A DNA stretch of 64,000 bases. Origin: JAUIAI01 sp050633665. Its GTDB lineage: Bacteria; Pseudomonadota; Gammaproteobacteria; Burkholderiales; Burkholderiaceae_E. Each line of letters opens with the position of its first letter. The first letter of the stretch is position 1. The translations under genes were made by a program, and so were the position numbers. The DNA lies in the NCBI GenBank assembly GCA_050633665.1, contig JBOEGY010000013.1:1-64000 (forward strand). Reading direction: 5' to 3'. Below, in pieces: positions 17,298 through 25,938 of the stretch. Below the pieces are notes generated by a model that saw nothing but the letters and a program-made list of their open reading frames with translations, made no database searches and was not told where the DNA came from.

Positions 17298-18176
17298 TCA
17301 GACTCGCTTAACAACTAGCTGGCCAAACAAGCCGCTCGGTTTAAACACCAACACCGTCACAATCAAGACCAATGCAAAAGTCAGTTTCAGTTCGTGGCCA
17401 ACGCCCGGCACATAAGTGCCGACCAGATTTTCAAGCACCCCGACAAAGAAGCCACCGGCTACCGCTCCGGCCGGGTTGCTGATCCCGCCCAGCAGCGCTC
17501 CGGCAAAACCGTAAAGCAGAATGCCGGCCATCATGTTGGGCTCAAGGAACACCGTGTGGGCGACCATCATGCCGCCAACCGCGCCGATGGCGGCCGCCAG
17601 ACCCCAGCCAAGCGCCAGCATCCAGCCAACCGGAATTCCCACCAGTCTTGCCGAAGCCGGGTCTTGCGCGGAAGCGCGCATGGCCAGTCCGACCGGCGTA
17701 AACCGAAAGAACAGGAAGACCGCCCCCAGCACGAGCATCGTGACGCCGATGACCCCCAGGTCATGGGTACTGACGAAACGATTGCCAAACACCGGAGCCT
17801 CCGGAAACGGGCTCGGAAACGGCTTGATCGTGAAATCCCAGATCCAGCCGGCCAGCGCATTGAAAATCGTTAGCAGGCCAATGAAGACAATCACCTCGTT
17901 CAACACCGAGGTGCCCTCCACCGGACGCACGATAATCCGCTCGATTAACGCACCACCGGCAAATGAAATCGCCAGGGTCATGAAAAACGCAGCCCAATAA
18001 CCAAATCCGGCCTGCAACAAAGTGTAGGCAAGATAGGTTGAGAACATGGCCATCTCACCCTGAGCAAAGTTCAGGTGATCAGTGGCCTGGTAAATCATGA
18101 CAACGGCAAGCGCCGTACAGGCATAGACTCCGCCGAATGACAGGCCTGAGAAAAATTGTTGTAGAAAGAGATCCAT
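17298..18176 (-). CDS. livH: Liv-type ABC transporter permease LivH
   Basis: A 292 aa polytopic inner-membrane protein starting MDLFLQQFFSGLSFGGVYA. LivH-family landmarks are DHLNFAQGEMAMFSTY near residue 32, RASAQDPASARLVGI (ATPase coupling loop) and a C-terminal YVPGVGHELKLTFALVLIV. It forms the translocation pore with LivM. It lies two bases after the livF stop and two bases before livM, so livF-H-M are tightly coupled. Confidence 0.94.
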   Translation of the reverse strand: MDLFLQQFFSGLSFGGVYACTALAVVMIYQATDHLNFAQGEMAMFSTYLAYTLLQAGFGYWAAFFMTLAISFAGGALIERIIVRPVEGTSVLNEVIVFIGLLTIFNALAGWIWDFTIKPFPSPFPEAPVFGNRFVSTHDLGVIGVTMLVLGAVFLFFRFTPVGLAMRASAQDPASARLVGIPVGWMLALGWGLAAAIGAVGGMMVAHTVFLEPNMMAGILLYGFAGALLGGISNPAGAVAGGFFVGVLENLVGTYVPGVGHELKLTFALVLIVTVLVFKPSGLFGQLVVKRV

Positions 18177-18178
18177 CC

Positions 18179-18889
18179 TCAGTACCCTAGATAAGCTTTG
18201 CGGACACTTTCGTCCTGACCAATTTCTTCGGCGCTGCCACTCATGATGATTTTGCCGGTCTCGATCAAATAGGCATGACTGGCGATACCGAGCGCCAGTG
18301 AAGCGTTTTGCTCAACAATCAGCATACTGACCTGCCGGTCTTTATTGATGGCACCCAGAATGTCGAACAGTTCTTCTGTCAGGTTCGGGGCCAGGCCAAA
18401 AGACGGCTCATCAAGCAGCATCAGTTTGGGTCGCATCATCAGTGCCCGCCCGACCGCAAGCATTTGTTGCTCGCCGCCAGACAAGGTACCGGCTTGTTGA
18501 GTGCGCCGCTCCTGGAGCCTTGGAAAGTACTTGAACACCTGCTCCATGTCTTCGGCAATACCGGCTCTGTCTTTCCGGGTGTATGCCCCGAGCCGCAGGT
18601 TTTCCTCGGCGCTTAGACGCACAAAAGTGCCCCGGCCTTCAGGCACATGAGCAATGCCGACACCGGCGATTGATTCGGTCGATTTGCCAGAAATGCGCGA
18701 ACCGGCGAAGCTCACCTCACCGCGGGTGCGGATCATGCCGCAGATCGCCCGCAGCGTTGTGGTCTTGCCCGCGCCATTGGCACCGAGGATGGTGATGATG
18801 CCGCCCTCATCGAGTTCAAAAGAAACGCCGCGCAGCACTTGTGTCTGCCCGTAAAACGCCTCCAGGTCTTTTACTTCTAATAGCGCCAT
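18179..18889 (-). CDS. livF: Liv-type ABC transporter ATP-binding protein LivF
   Basis: A 236 aa ABC ATPase. Walker A is LGANGAGKTTT, the ABC signature is LSGGEQQMLAVGRALM, and Walker B is LMLLDEPSFGLAP, followed by the switch His region (here IVEQNASLAL). The order DLEAFYGQTQVLRGVSF at the start marks the LivF rather than the LivG subgroup. Its ATG overlaps the livG stop by one base (TGATG). Confidence 0.95.
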   Translation of the reverse strand: MALLEVKDLEAFYGQTQVLRGVSFELDEGGIITILGANGAGKTTTLRAICGMIRTRGEVSFAGSRISGKSTESIAGVGIAHVPEGRGTFVRLSAEENLRLGAYTRKDRAGIAEDMEQVFKYFPRLQERRTQQAGTLSGGEQQMLAVGRALMMRPKLMLLDEPSFGLAPNLTEELFDILGAINKDRQVSMLIVEQNASLALGIASHAYLIETGKIIMSGSAEEIGQDESVRKAYLGY

Positions 18890-19665
18890 CAGTGCCCCTT
18901 GCCCAGATAGGCCCGAATGACTTCGGCGTCGTTGCGCACGTGATCAGGCGTTCCTTCGGCGATTTTGCGGCCGAAATTCAAAACGACAACCTGCTCTGAA
19001 ATAGACATCACGAGACTCATGTGGTGCTCAACAACCAGGACAGTCAGCTTGTGATCGTCACGAATCTTCTGAAACAACTTGCCGAGCTCTTCGACTTCTT
19101 CGTGGTTCAGACCGCCGGCCGGCTCATCAAGCAATAACAGTTTTGGCTCACTGGCCAGCGCCCGCGCCAGCTCGACACGCTTCTGCGTGCCAAACGGCAG
19201 CGAAGCAGAAGGCAGATGAGCCACTTCGGTGAGATTCAGGTATTCGAGCAAACTCCAGGCCCGCTCTTCGATCTCGCGTTCTTCACGGGTGATCCATGGC
19301 ATGCGCAACGCATTGGAGAGGAAGCCGCCGGAACTCTGACTGTGCGCGCCCACTTTGACGTTATCCAGAACAGTCAGGCGGCTGAACAGCGCCAGGTTCT
19401 GAAAAGTGCGGCCGATTCGCAAACTGGCCATCTGATGGGCTGGTGACGACAGGATTGACGTGCCGTCGATTCTGATGTCGCCCGAGTTGGGAACATACAG
19501 ACGGCTCAGACAATTAAAGAGAGTCGTTTTGCCTGCGCCATTGGGACCAATCAGTCCGACAATCGCGCCGCGAGGAACATCAAAGCTAACTGAATCCAGG
19601 GCAACAATGCCGCCGAACTTCACCATCACGTCTTTGACTTCGAGAATATGACTTGCTGCATTCAT
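18889..19665 (-). CDS. livG: Liv-type ABC transporter ATP-binding protein LivG
   Basis: A 258 aa ABC ATPase from the ATG at 19665 (MNAASHILEVKDVMVKFGG). Walker A is GPNGAGKTTLFN, and Walker B is KLLLLDEPAGGLNHEE, where the GGLN run is a LivG trait. The Leu-rich signature segment is SLPFGTQKRVELARAL, which is degenerate as usual in LivG. The frame is open 28 codons further upstream, but that part is unlike the family. No good Shine-Dalgarno lies before 19665. Instead a 17-codon leader ORF with a strong Shine-Dalgarno ends in a TGA overlapping this ATG (ATGA), so translation is probably coupled. Confidence 0.94.
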   Translation of the reverse strand: MNAASHILEVKDVMVKFGGIVALDSVSFDVPRGAIVGLIGPNGAGKTTLFNCLSRLYVPNSGDIRIDGTSILSSPAHQMASLRIGRTFQNLALFSRLTVLDNVKVGAHSQSSGGFLSNALRMPWITREEREIEERAWSLLEYLNLTEVAHLPSASLPFGTQKRVELARALASEPKLLLLDEPAGGLNHEEVEELGKLFQKIRDDHKLTVLVVEHHMSLVMSISEQVVVLNFGRKIAEGTPDHVRNDAEVIRAYLGKGH

Positions 19666-19715
19666 AATGCAACCGCACACGAACTGAACCCGTGCGCGGG
19701 ACAACGCTGCTCCAT
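19662..19715 (-). CDS. Putative 17-codon leader ORF coupled to livG
   Basis: On the minus strand GGGGGAGGAG (19723-19732) stands seven bases before ATG at 19715. This opens a 17-residue frame, MEQRCPAHGFSSCAVAL, that stops at TGA 19664-19662. The stop overlaps the livG ATG in ATGA. This is the best ribosome-binding site in the region, while livG has none of its own. A leader peptide that couples or regulates livG translation is the simplest reading. The peptide has no long run of one amino acid, so classic attenuation by a single charged tRNA is not evident. It could also be a chance frame. Confidence 0.5.
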   Translation of the reverse strand: MEQRCPAHGFSSCAVAL

Positions 19716-19745
19716 TGAGTATCTCCTCCCCCTGAGTACGGCGTA

Positions 19746-19775
19746 ACAATACAGGGGCTGCGATTGTTATGGCAA
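19746..19775 (-). promoter_or_regulatory. Candidate sigma-70 promoter of the liv operon
   Basis: On the minus strand TTGCCA (19775-19770, five of six with TTGACA), an 18-base spacer, then TATTGT (19751-19746, four of six with TATAAT). The predicted start is near 19739, just ahead of the strong Shine-Dalgarno and leader ORF. This is a consensus match only. Confidence 0.4.
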
Positions 19776-19895
19776 GTGCTTATCCACTTTGAATTCGCAA
19801 ATAGGCACTTAGACCAAAGCAATTGCTTACGGTGACATACAGTCGACGCGATAACTGCGGCTACACTTTGCGCAACTCCGGAAAACAGACCCATT

Positions 19896-22565
19896 GTGAA
19901 ACACCAGGATCCCAGCCAGAAGTCGCGTAATACCGCGCCAGTCAAGCCGTCCAAGTCGTCATCGCCAAACTCGGATGCGGCTGCACTCGCCGGTCACACA
20001 CCCATGATGCAGCAATACCTCGGCCTGAAAAAAGGCCACGAAGAGATGTTGCTGTTCTATCGCATGGGCGATTTTTACGAGTTGTTTTTTGAAGACGCAA
20101 AACGGGCATCGCGCCTGCTTGGCATCACGCTGACCAAACGGGGCGCCACTAACGGCGAGCCGATTCCAATGGCCGGTGTGCCGTTTCACTCTGTGGACCA
20201 ATACCTTGCCCGATTGATCAGAGCCGGCGAATCAGTGGCGATATGCGAACAGATCGGCGATCCGGCAACCAGCAAAGGCCCGGTTGAACGGAAAGTTGTG
20301 CGAGTCGTCACACCAGGCACTCTGATTGAAGATCAATGGCTGCCGGAACGACAAGACAGTCTGTTGCTGGCCATCATGCCGGGCAAAGTCACGGGGCTGG
20401 CCTGGCTGGCGCTGGCCAGCGGCGAATGCTGGCTGACCCAGGTGGCCGACAACCGCCTGACAGAAGAACTTGATCGCCTGCAACCAGCCGAGGTGCTGGT
20501 ACCAGCTGACAGCGGCGTTGTGCTTGACAGCCGATACAAAAAAACCGAGATGGACCGCTGGCACTTTGATGCAGATCGCGGTCAACGCACCCTGGTATCC
20601 CTGACCGACACCCGTAATCTGCAGGCGTTTGGCATTGGCGACTGGCCTGCTGCACTGGCAAGTGCCAGCGCCCTGATTGACTACGCCAGCCAGACACAAC
20701 AACGCGATCTCTCGCATCTCACCCGAATCCAGGCCTACGACGATGCGCAATCGATCGGCCTTGATCCGGCGGCCCGACAAAACCTGGAAATCCTGTCGCC
20801 GCTGCGCGATGCCGACGGCCCCTGCCTGTTATCGGTTGTCGATCAGTGCGCGACGGGCGCTGGCGGGCGCTTGCTGCGCCGCTGGCTGGTCGCCCCGCCA
20901 CGCGATCCCTCTGTAGCGTCGGGCCGCCACGAATGTATTGCCGCGTTGCTGCGCGAGGGCGTGACGGAGCTGACTTCATCGCTGAAACACCTGCCTGATC
21001 TGGAGCGTATTGCGGCCCGGGTTGCCATGACCAGCGCCCGACCGCGCGACCTGGCCGCGCTACGCGATGCAGCACAGCCGCTTCGAGACATTCAGTCCCG
21101 GCTTGGCCAGCCCGCACTGGCCGAACCGTTTGCGGCCCTGATCGGGGAACTGACGCTGCCAGCGCAGGCGCACGACTTACTGAACCGGGCAATCAAACCA
21201 GAACCGGCAGCCGTTGTACGCGAAGGCGGTGTGATTCTGACGGGCTACGACCAAACCCTGGACGAGTTGCGCGCAATCGACGAGGATTGCGGCGAATTTC
21301 TGGCCCGGATGGAAGCGGCAGAAAGAGAGCGCACCGGAATTGCCACCCTTAAAGTCGGTTTCAATCAGGTGCACGGTTTTTTCATTGAAGTCTCGCGCAG
21401 TCAGAGCGGTTCGGTGCCGCCTGAATACCGGCGCCGCCAGACACTCAAGAATGCCGAGCGCTTCATTACCCCTGAGCTGAAAACATTCGAAGACCGTGCT
21501 TTGTCGGCCAAAGAACGTGCCCTGGCGCGCGAAAAACACTTGTTTGATGAATTGCTCACGCAGTTGGCGGACGCCGTGCCCGCCTGGCAGCGGATTGGCA
21601 GCGCCATCGCCCAGATAGACGTTCTGACCGGTTTTGCTGTGCTGGCCGAGCAACGTCACTGGTGCCGCCCGGACTTCGTCCGGCAACCGGGTATTGAATT
21701 GCGCGGTGCGCGCCACCCGGTGGTTGAAACCACGATTGAACAATATGTCCCGAATGACTGCGTGCTCAGCCCCGGCAAGGCTTTTATTATTCTGACCGGA
21801 CCAAACATGGGCGGTAAGTCCACGTATATGCGCTCGGTCGCGCTGATCACGCTGCTCGCCTATGTCGGGAGTTTCGTGCCGGCCGCCCGCTGCACGCTCG
21901 GCCCGATCGATCGCATCTACACCCGGATTGGCGCCTCCGATGACCTGGCGGGCGGGCGCTCGACCTTTATGGTTGAGATGACCGAAGCGGCCGCCATTCT
22001 GAGCGGCGCTACCGACGCTTCGCTCGTCTTGATGGACGAGATCGGACGCGGCACCTCCACCTTTGATGGCTTGTCGCTCGCCCATGCCATCGGGGAGCGA
22101 CTGGTGACGAACAATCGCTCGCTGACCTTGTTCGCCACCCACTACTTTGAAATCACGCGCATGGCCGAACGTCATCCGCAAGTCACCAACCGCCATCTAT
22201 CGGCGGTAGAAGGTCGGCAAGGCGTGGTGTTTATGCACGAAGTCAAAGACGGCCCGGCCAGTCGCAGCTATGGACTACAAGTGGCGCGGCTGGCCGGTCT
22301 GCCCGCTCCGGTAATCCGGGCTGCGGGAAGCCTGCTCAGCAAACTCGAGGCCCGCGATGCCGCCAACCCGGACCAGATTGATCTGTTCGATACCGGCGGC
22401 GAACCTGATCACCCCGACTGGCTTGAACAGGCCGAACCAGACCCGACCAGCGAAGCGTTGCTCGAGCAGTTGCAGACCCTCGACCCCGACCGACTCACAC
22501 CGCGCGAAGCACTTGATGCGCTGTACCAGCTCAAGCAGATTATCGACTCGCCCCGGGAAAACTGA
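19896..22565 (+). CDS. mutS: DNA mismatch repair protein MutS
   Basis: MutS (889 aa from a GTG at 19896) recognises mispairs and small loops and recruits MutL. The N-terminal mismatch-binding motif is GDFYELF, preceded by HTPMMQQYL. The lever and clamp domains follow, and the C-terminal ATPase has Walker A GPNMGGKSTYMRS, then DDLAGGRSTFMVEM, Walker B LVLMDEIGRGTSTFDG and LFATHYFE. The first 35 residues are Ser/Pro-rich and poorly conserved. Length is typical. It is divergent from the liv operon and its TGA abuts the next reading frame. Confidence 0.98.
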   Translation: MKHQDPSQKSRNTAPVKPSKSSSPNSDAAALAGHTPMMQQYLGLKKGHEEMLLFYRMGDFYELFFEDAKRASRLLGITLTKRGATNGEPIPMAGVPFHSVDQYLARLIRAGESVAICEQIGDPATSKGPVERKVVRVVTPGTLIEDQWLPERQDSLLLAIMPGKVTGLAWLALASGECWLTQVADNRLTEELDRLQPAEVLVPADSGVVLDSRYKKTEMDRWHFDADRGQRTLVSLTDTRNLQAFGIGDWPAALASASALIDYASQTQQRDLSHLTRIQAYDDAQSIGLDPAARQNLEILSPLRDADGPCLLSVVDQCATGAGGRLLRRWLVAPPRDPSVASGRHECIAALLREGVTELTSSLKHLPDLERIAARVAMTSARPRDLAALRDAAQPLRDIQSRLGQPALAEPFAALIGELTLPAQAHDLLNRAIKPEPAAVVREGGVILTGYDQTLDELRAIDEDCGEFLARMEAAERERTGIATLKVGFNQVHGFFIEVSRSQSGSVPPEYRRRQTLKNAERFITPELKTFEDRALSAKERALAREKHLFDELLTQLADAVPAWQRIGSAIAQIDVLTGFAVLAEQRHWCRPDFVRQPGIELRGARHPVVETTIEQYVPNDCVLSPGKAFIILTGPNMGGKSTYMRSVALITLLAYVGSFVPAARCTLGPIDRIYTRIGASDDLAGGRSTFMVEMTEAAAILSGATDASLVLMDEIGRGTSTFDGLSLAHAIGERLVTNNRSLTLFATHYFEITRMAERHPQVTNRHLSAVEGRQGVVFMHEVKDGPASRSYGLQVARLAGLPAPVIRAAGSLLSKLEARDAANPDQIDLFDTGGEPDHPDWLEQAEPDPTSEALLEQLQTLDPDRLTPREALDALYQLKQIIDSPREN

Positions 22566-22624
22566 TCAAGTCGCTCAACAGCCTGCGACGGCATTTCCTG
22601 ACAACAGGACTGCTCGGCGCCTAC

Positions 22625-23668
22625 GTGCTTGGCGCCGGCAGCCGACCCGCCCACGGCGATAGTCCGCCCGGAAAGCAGCCGCAAAGCCGGACTCGGTTTT
22701 ACCTGATCGGCGATACCCCTTACTCTCCGGCCGAACGAAAAATTCTGGAACAAACCCTGCCCAACGCAGGCAATGAAGCACAGTTCATTGTGCATGTCGG
22801 CGACATTAAAAGCGGCCTTGAAACTTGCTCAAATGAATTATTGATGCGCCGGCTGCACGCACTTGGCAAAGCGCCCGCGCCATTGATTCTGGCGCTCGGT
22901 GACAATGAATGGACAGACTGCGACCGGGTCCTTGCCGGCAGCTTCGATCCGATTGAACGCCTGCAATGGCTGCGCAAGACAATCTATACCCGCGACCACG
23001 GCTATACCCTCGGACGCGGATCACTGCGCATTACCAACCAGACCAATAACCGCTTGCTTGAATCACCTGTCAGACCAGCGCAGATAGAAACTACCGGCCT
23101 GCCTGAAAACCTGCACTGGACGGCCGGCGCTGTTGACTTCGTCAGCCTGAATGTCGCGGGCAGCGGCGGTGGTCTGAAAGGCACGATTGCACCGGCCATG
23201 ATGGCCGCTCATGCCACCGCGAACCGGCGCTGGCTGAACCAGGCGGTGGTGCGTGCCACCGAAGCCCGGCGCTCGGTACTGGTGATCATTTTGCACGCTG
23301 AATTCAAAGCTGGGAAACTGAACCGGCGTGACTTTGGCGCCAGCCCGACCGACCGCAAGAATGTATACGGGTGGCTGCGCAGCGCCTTGTACCGGGCAGT
23401 CTGCCTGTTCCCAGGCACCGTGATTGTGTTACACGGCGATACCCACCGCTTCAAACATGATCAGCCGTGGCAAAAACTGGCAGGAAGCGATCTGCCTGCG
23501 CGACTGCCTGACTATGGCGTACCACTCGAGTGGCGCCGTCAGCGAATGGCACGCTTCACGCGAATCCGATCGTTTGGCACGCCGGCGACCACCGCTTATG
23601 TTCTGATCAGTATTGAATCGGTTGACGGCCAGACGCCGACAATTTCAGTGGAACCGCGATTTCTGTAA
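22625..23668 (+). CDS. Exported metallophosphoesterase-like protein
   Basis: A calcineurin-like phosphoesterase relative, by visible motifs IGDTPYSP, VHVGDIKSG, LALGDNEWTDC and VLHGDTHRF, in the usual order for metal ligands. Substrate unknown. The first normal start is GTG at 22625 (347 aa), but the frame is open back to 22517. From 22565 it reads (I)KSLNSLRRHFLTTGLLGA, a convincing signal peptide with a twin-Arg, beginning at an ATC that overlaps the mutS stop as TGATC. The true start may be this ATC, or an ATG lost by a point change. Convergent with the SlyD-like gene, 15 bases away. Confidence 0.8.
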   Translation: MLGAGSRPAHGDSPPGKQPQSRTRFYLIGDTPYSPAERKILEQTLPNAGNEAQFIVHVGDIKSGLETCSNELLMRRLHALGKAPAPLILALGDNEWTDCDRVLAGSFDPIERLQWLRKTIYTRDHGYTLGRGSLRITNQTNNRLLESPVRPAQIETTGLPENLHWTAGAVDFVSLNVAGSGGGLKGTIAPAMMAAHATANRRWLNQAVVRATEARRSVLVIILHAEFKAGKLNRRDFGASPTDRKNVYGWLRSALYRAVCLFPGTVIVLHGDTHRFKHDQPWQKLAGSDLPARLPDYGVPLEWRRQRMARFTRIRSFGTPATTAYVLISIESVDGQTPTISVEPRFL

Positions 23669-23683
23669 GCGGCCCATAACTGA

Positions 23684-24265
23684 CTAGTGCAGGCTCCGAC
23701 CTGACTCCCGCCGTTCAAGTTCGATCTCTTCATCGGTCGCAAACGTGATTTTCTCAACCGACATGTCGTAGCGCAATGAAATACCGGCCAGCGGATGATT
23801 GCCGTCCAGCACCGCCTTGCCCTGTGCAACATCGGTAAGCGTGTAGACAACGCCGTCGGGTGCCTGCCCTGGCAAGCCCTCGAACGTCATTCCCGGTTCG
23901 CTGCCTTCCGGTAGCAAGTCCGCATTGACAATATGCAGGCGGTCGGCTTCGTAGTCACCGAAAGCGTCATCCGGCTGCAGGACTTTGACGCATTTGTCAC
24001 CGACTTGTTTGTCCTCCAGCGCTTGCTCAAGCTTGGGGAAAATCGCGCCATAACCGCCGTGCAGATAGCGCATCTCGCGCGGCACTTCTTCGATAGGTTG
24101 ATTGGTTGAGTCAAATATCTGGTAGTGGACGGTCACCCAGGTATCAGCCATGACGGTAGGCGGAAACGGCCCACTGTCGTCAAAATCATTATCTTCTTCG
24201 GGAGGTGGCATCGAGTCGTCGTTATAGTCTGGGTTGTTCATGATCTGCTTACGGTATTTCAACAT
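23684..24265 (-). CDS. SlyD-like FKBP peptidyl-prolyl cis-trans isomerase
   Basis: FKBP of the SlyD type, with YLHGGYGAIFPKLEQAL, PDDAFGDY, an insert-in-flap region and the C-terminal LDGNHPLAG signature. SlyD proteins act as proline isomerases and chaperones. The His-rich metal-binding tail of E. coli SlyD is absent. Instead the reading frame has a 38-residue N-terminal extension rich in Asp, Glu and Pro. The start is uncertain. The ATG at 24265 has GAGGGG upstream; ATG at 24241 removes eight codons; ATG at 24151 would start MADTWVTVHYQ, closest to the family. With the first choice the gene shares a CATG with the divergent oxygenase gene. Confidence 0.9.
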   Translation of the reverse strand: MLKYRKQIMNNPDYNDDSMPPPEEDNDFDDSGPFPPTVMADTWVTVHYQIFDSTNQPIEEVPREMRYLHGGYGAIFPKLEQALEDKQVGDKCVKVLQPDDAFGDYEADRLHIVNADLLPEGSEPGMTFEGLPGQAPDGVVYTLTDVAQGKAVLDGNHPLAGISLRYDMSVEKITFATDEEIELERRESGRSLH

Positions 24266-25517
24266 GGTAACCCCTCATCGGCGCAAAAAGACAGCCTCCC
24301 GACCCCGCTCCACCGCGCCCTACCTGGACGCGCCGAACCCGCTTGCCGGCCGCAAGCAGGCCGCCGAGTTTGTCTGGCGTTACTGGCAGCAACAACCGGC
24401 CGTCATCAGGGCGGCAATCGAGCCTCAGGCAATGCTGAGCGAGTCGCTGAATGAGTCGATGATGCGCACGCTGGCCGGCCAGGACGAGACCGAAAGTCGC
24501 CTGATTCGGCGCCGCGGCAGAAAATGGCGACTTGACCACGGCCCATTCGAGCCGACAGAGCTGCCCGAGGCAACCGACCGTCGCTGGACCTTGCTGGTGC
24601 AAGGGGTCGATCAACACCTGGACCAGGCCAGCGATTTACTGCACCGGTTCAACTTTCTGCCGCAGGTACGTCTGGACGACCTGATGATCAGCATTGCGGG
24701 CGATCAAGGTGGCGTTGGGCCTCACACCGACTCCTACGATGTTTTTCTGGTGCAACTCGAGGGGGTACGCCAGTGGACGCTGGGAGCCCCCGGCGATTAC
24801 CCGCTGCAAGCAAACCAACCCCTCAAACTGATTGAGTCGTTCGAACCGCTGACGACCCTGACACTCGCGCCGGGCGACATGCTTTATGTCCCGCCCGGCT
24901 GGATTCACGATGGCATTGCGCAAGGTTGCTGCACGACCGCTTCGGTCGGGTTTCGGGCTCCGGCCCGAACAGAAGTCCTGTCTGCCTGGCTACAGAGTTC
25001 TGCCGATCGGGTGGTGGAATCATCGGACGACGTAAGCGTTCAGTATGGGGACGCCCAGCCCGCGAATGATGGCAACGCCGCCCGGACCTGGCGACGGCTG
25101 CCCGGACAGATCCCCCCCGCTATGGACGAGGTATTGCAGTCATGGATAAACGACTGGAAGCCCGGCAAGACCGAGATCAAGACGTTCATTGGCTGCTACC
25201 TGACCGAGCCTCACGCCAGTGTCTGGTTCGATCGGCCACCTGATTCACAACTCGATCAATTCGAAACCGATGCGAAACGCAACGGCGTGAAACTTGATCG
25301 CAGAACACGTATCAGCTTTCGCGAACGGTCAGTCTTTATTAATGGCGAAGCGTTCGCCACAACCGCCCCACTGCCGGCCGAACTCAAAACCTTAGCCAAC
25401 GGGCGCAGCCTGAATGCCGCCGCCTGCGCGGCCCTGTGGGCCGCGTCGGACGAATCAATCGACTGGTTGACCCAGTGGTTTGAAGCAGGCTGGCTGCGAC
25501 CGCAAGAGCCCGGCTAA
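24264..25517 (+). CDS. Ribosomal oxygenase, JmjC/cupin type (RoxA/YcfD-like)
   Basis: A 417 aa Fe(II)/2-oxoglutarate oxygenase of the cupin_4 family; E. coli YcfD hydroxylates an Arg of ribosomal protein L16. The opening LDAPNPLAGRKQAAEFVWRYWQQQPAVIR region matches the family start. The iron ligands appear as HTD in VGPHTDSYDVF and a later His in PPGWIHDG. The C-terminal winged-helix-like half includes FIGCYLTEPHASVWF. ATG 24264 is the first start near the conserved region; ATG 24234 adds ten codons. No clear Shine-Dalgarno is seen. It is divergent from the SlyD-like gene. Confidence 0.92.
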   Translation: MVTPHRRKKTASRPRSTAPYLDAPNPLAGRKQAAEFVWRYWQQQPAVIRAAIEPQAMLSESLNESMMRTLAGQDETESRLIRRRGRKWRLDHGPFEPTELPEATDRRWTLLVQGVDQHLDQASDLLHRFNFLPQVRLDDLMISIAGDQGGVGPHTDSYDVFLVQLEGVRQWTLGAPGDYPLQANQPLKLIESFEPLTTLTLAPGDMLYVPPGWIHDGIAQGCCTTASVGFRAPARTEVLSAWLQSSADRVVESSDDVSVQYGDAQPANDGNAARTWRRLPGQIPPAMDEVLQSWINDWKPGKTEIKTFIGCYLTEPHASVWFDRPPDSQLDQFETDAKRNGVKLDRRTRISFRERSVFINGEAFATTAPLPAELKTLANGRSLNAAACAALWAASDESIDWLTQWFEAGWLRPQEPG

Positions 25518-25611
25518 GCCACAATCTCCCGCAAATGGTTACAACGCCCGGCCCGTCACGGGCGAACAATACGGTTTCCCATCCACCTCAGGTCAATACC
25601 CGGAGGAAACC

Positions 25612-25914
25612 ATGAACACGCACAACCTCTTAGTGATTACCGCTGTCGCTACCGCTGTTTCACTGGCCGCCTGTGAACCGAAGGCGGGAGACTCCACCAG
25701 GATCAATCCGGCAACAGCAGTCGCCAGCGACGCGGCGCAACCGCGACAAACCCAAACGGCGGGCGAAGCGGTCGAACGAGCACGGCAAGCGGCCAAACGA
25801 GACAAAACAGACAAAACAGACGAAATCGTCCGTCAGGCCGATGCCAGGATCAAGGCGGCCGACGCACGCTTGAAAGAAATCAGGAACAAGGTGAAGTCCC
25901 AGGCCGCCGAGTAA
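25612..25914 (+). CDS. Small lipoprotein, unknown function
   Basis: A 100 aa protein with a lipoprotein signal (hydrophobic core, lipobox LAAC with Cys at residue 21). The mature part is polar and Ala/Arg/Lys/Asp/Thr-rich, predicted helical, with repeats of the kind ADARIKAADARLKEI that could form a coiled coil. GGAGGAAACC before the ATG is a near-perfect ribosome-binding site. I recognise no family. It stands alone between the oxygenase gene and a convergent MBL hydrolase gene. Confidence 0.82.
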   Translation: MNTHNLLVITAVATAVSLAACEPKAGDSTRINPATAVASDAAQPRQTQTAGEAVERARQAAKRDKTDKTDEIVRQADARIKAADARLKEIRNKVKSQAAE

Positions 25915-25938
25915 TCAACCCCAAGCGAACCGACAGCT

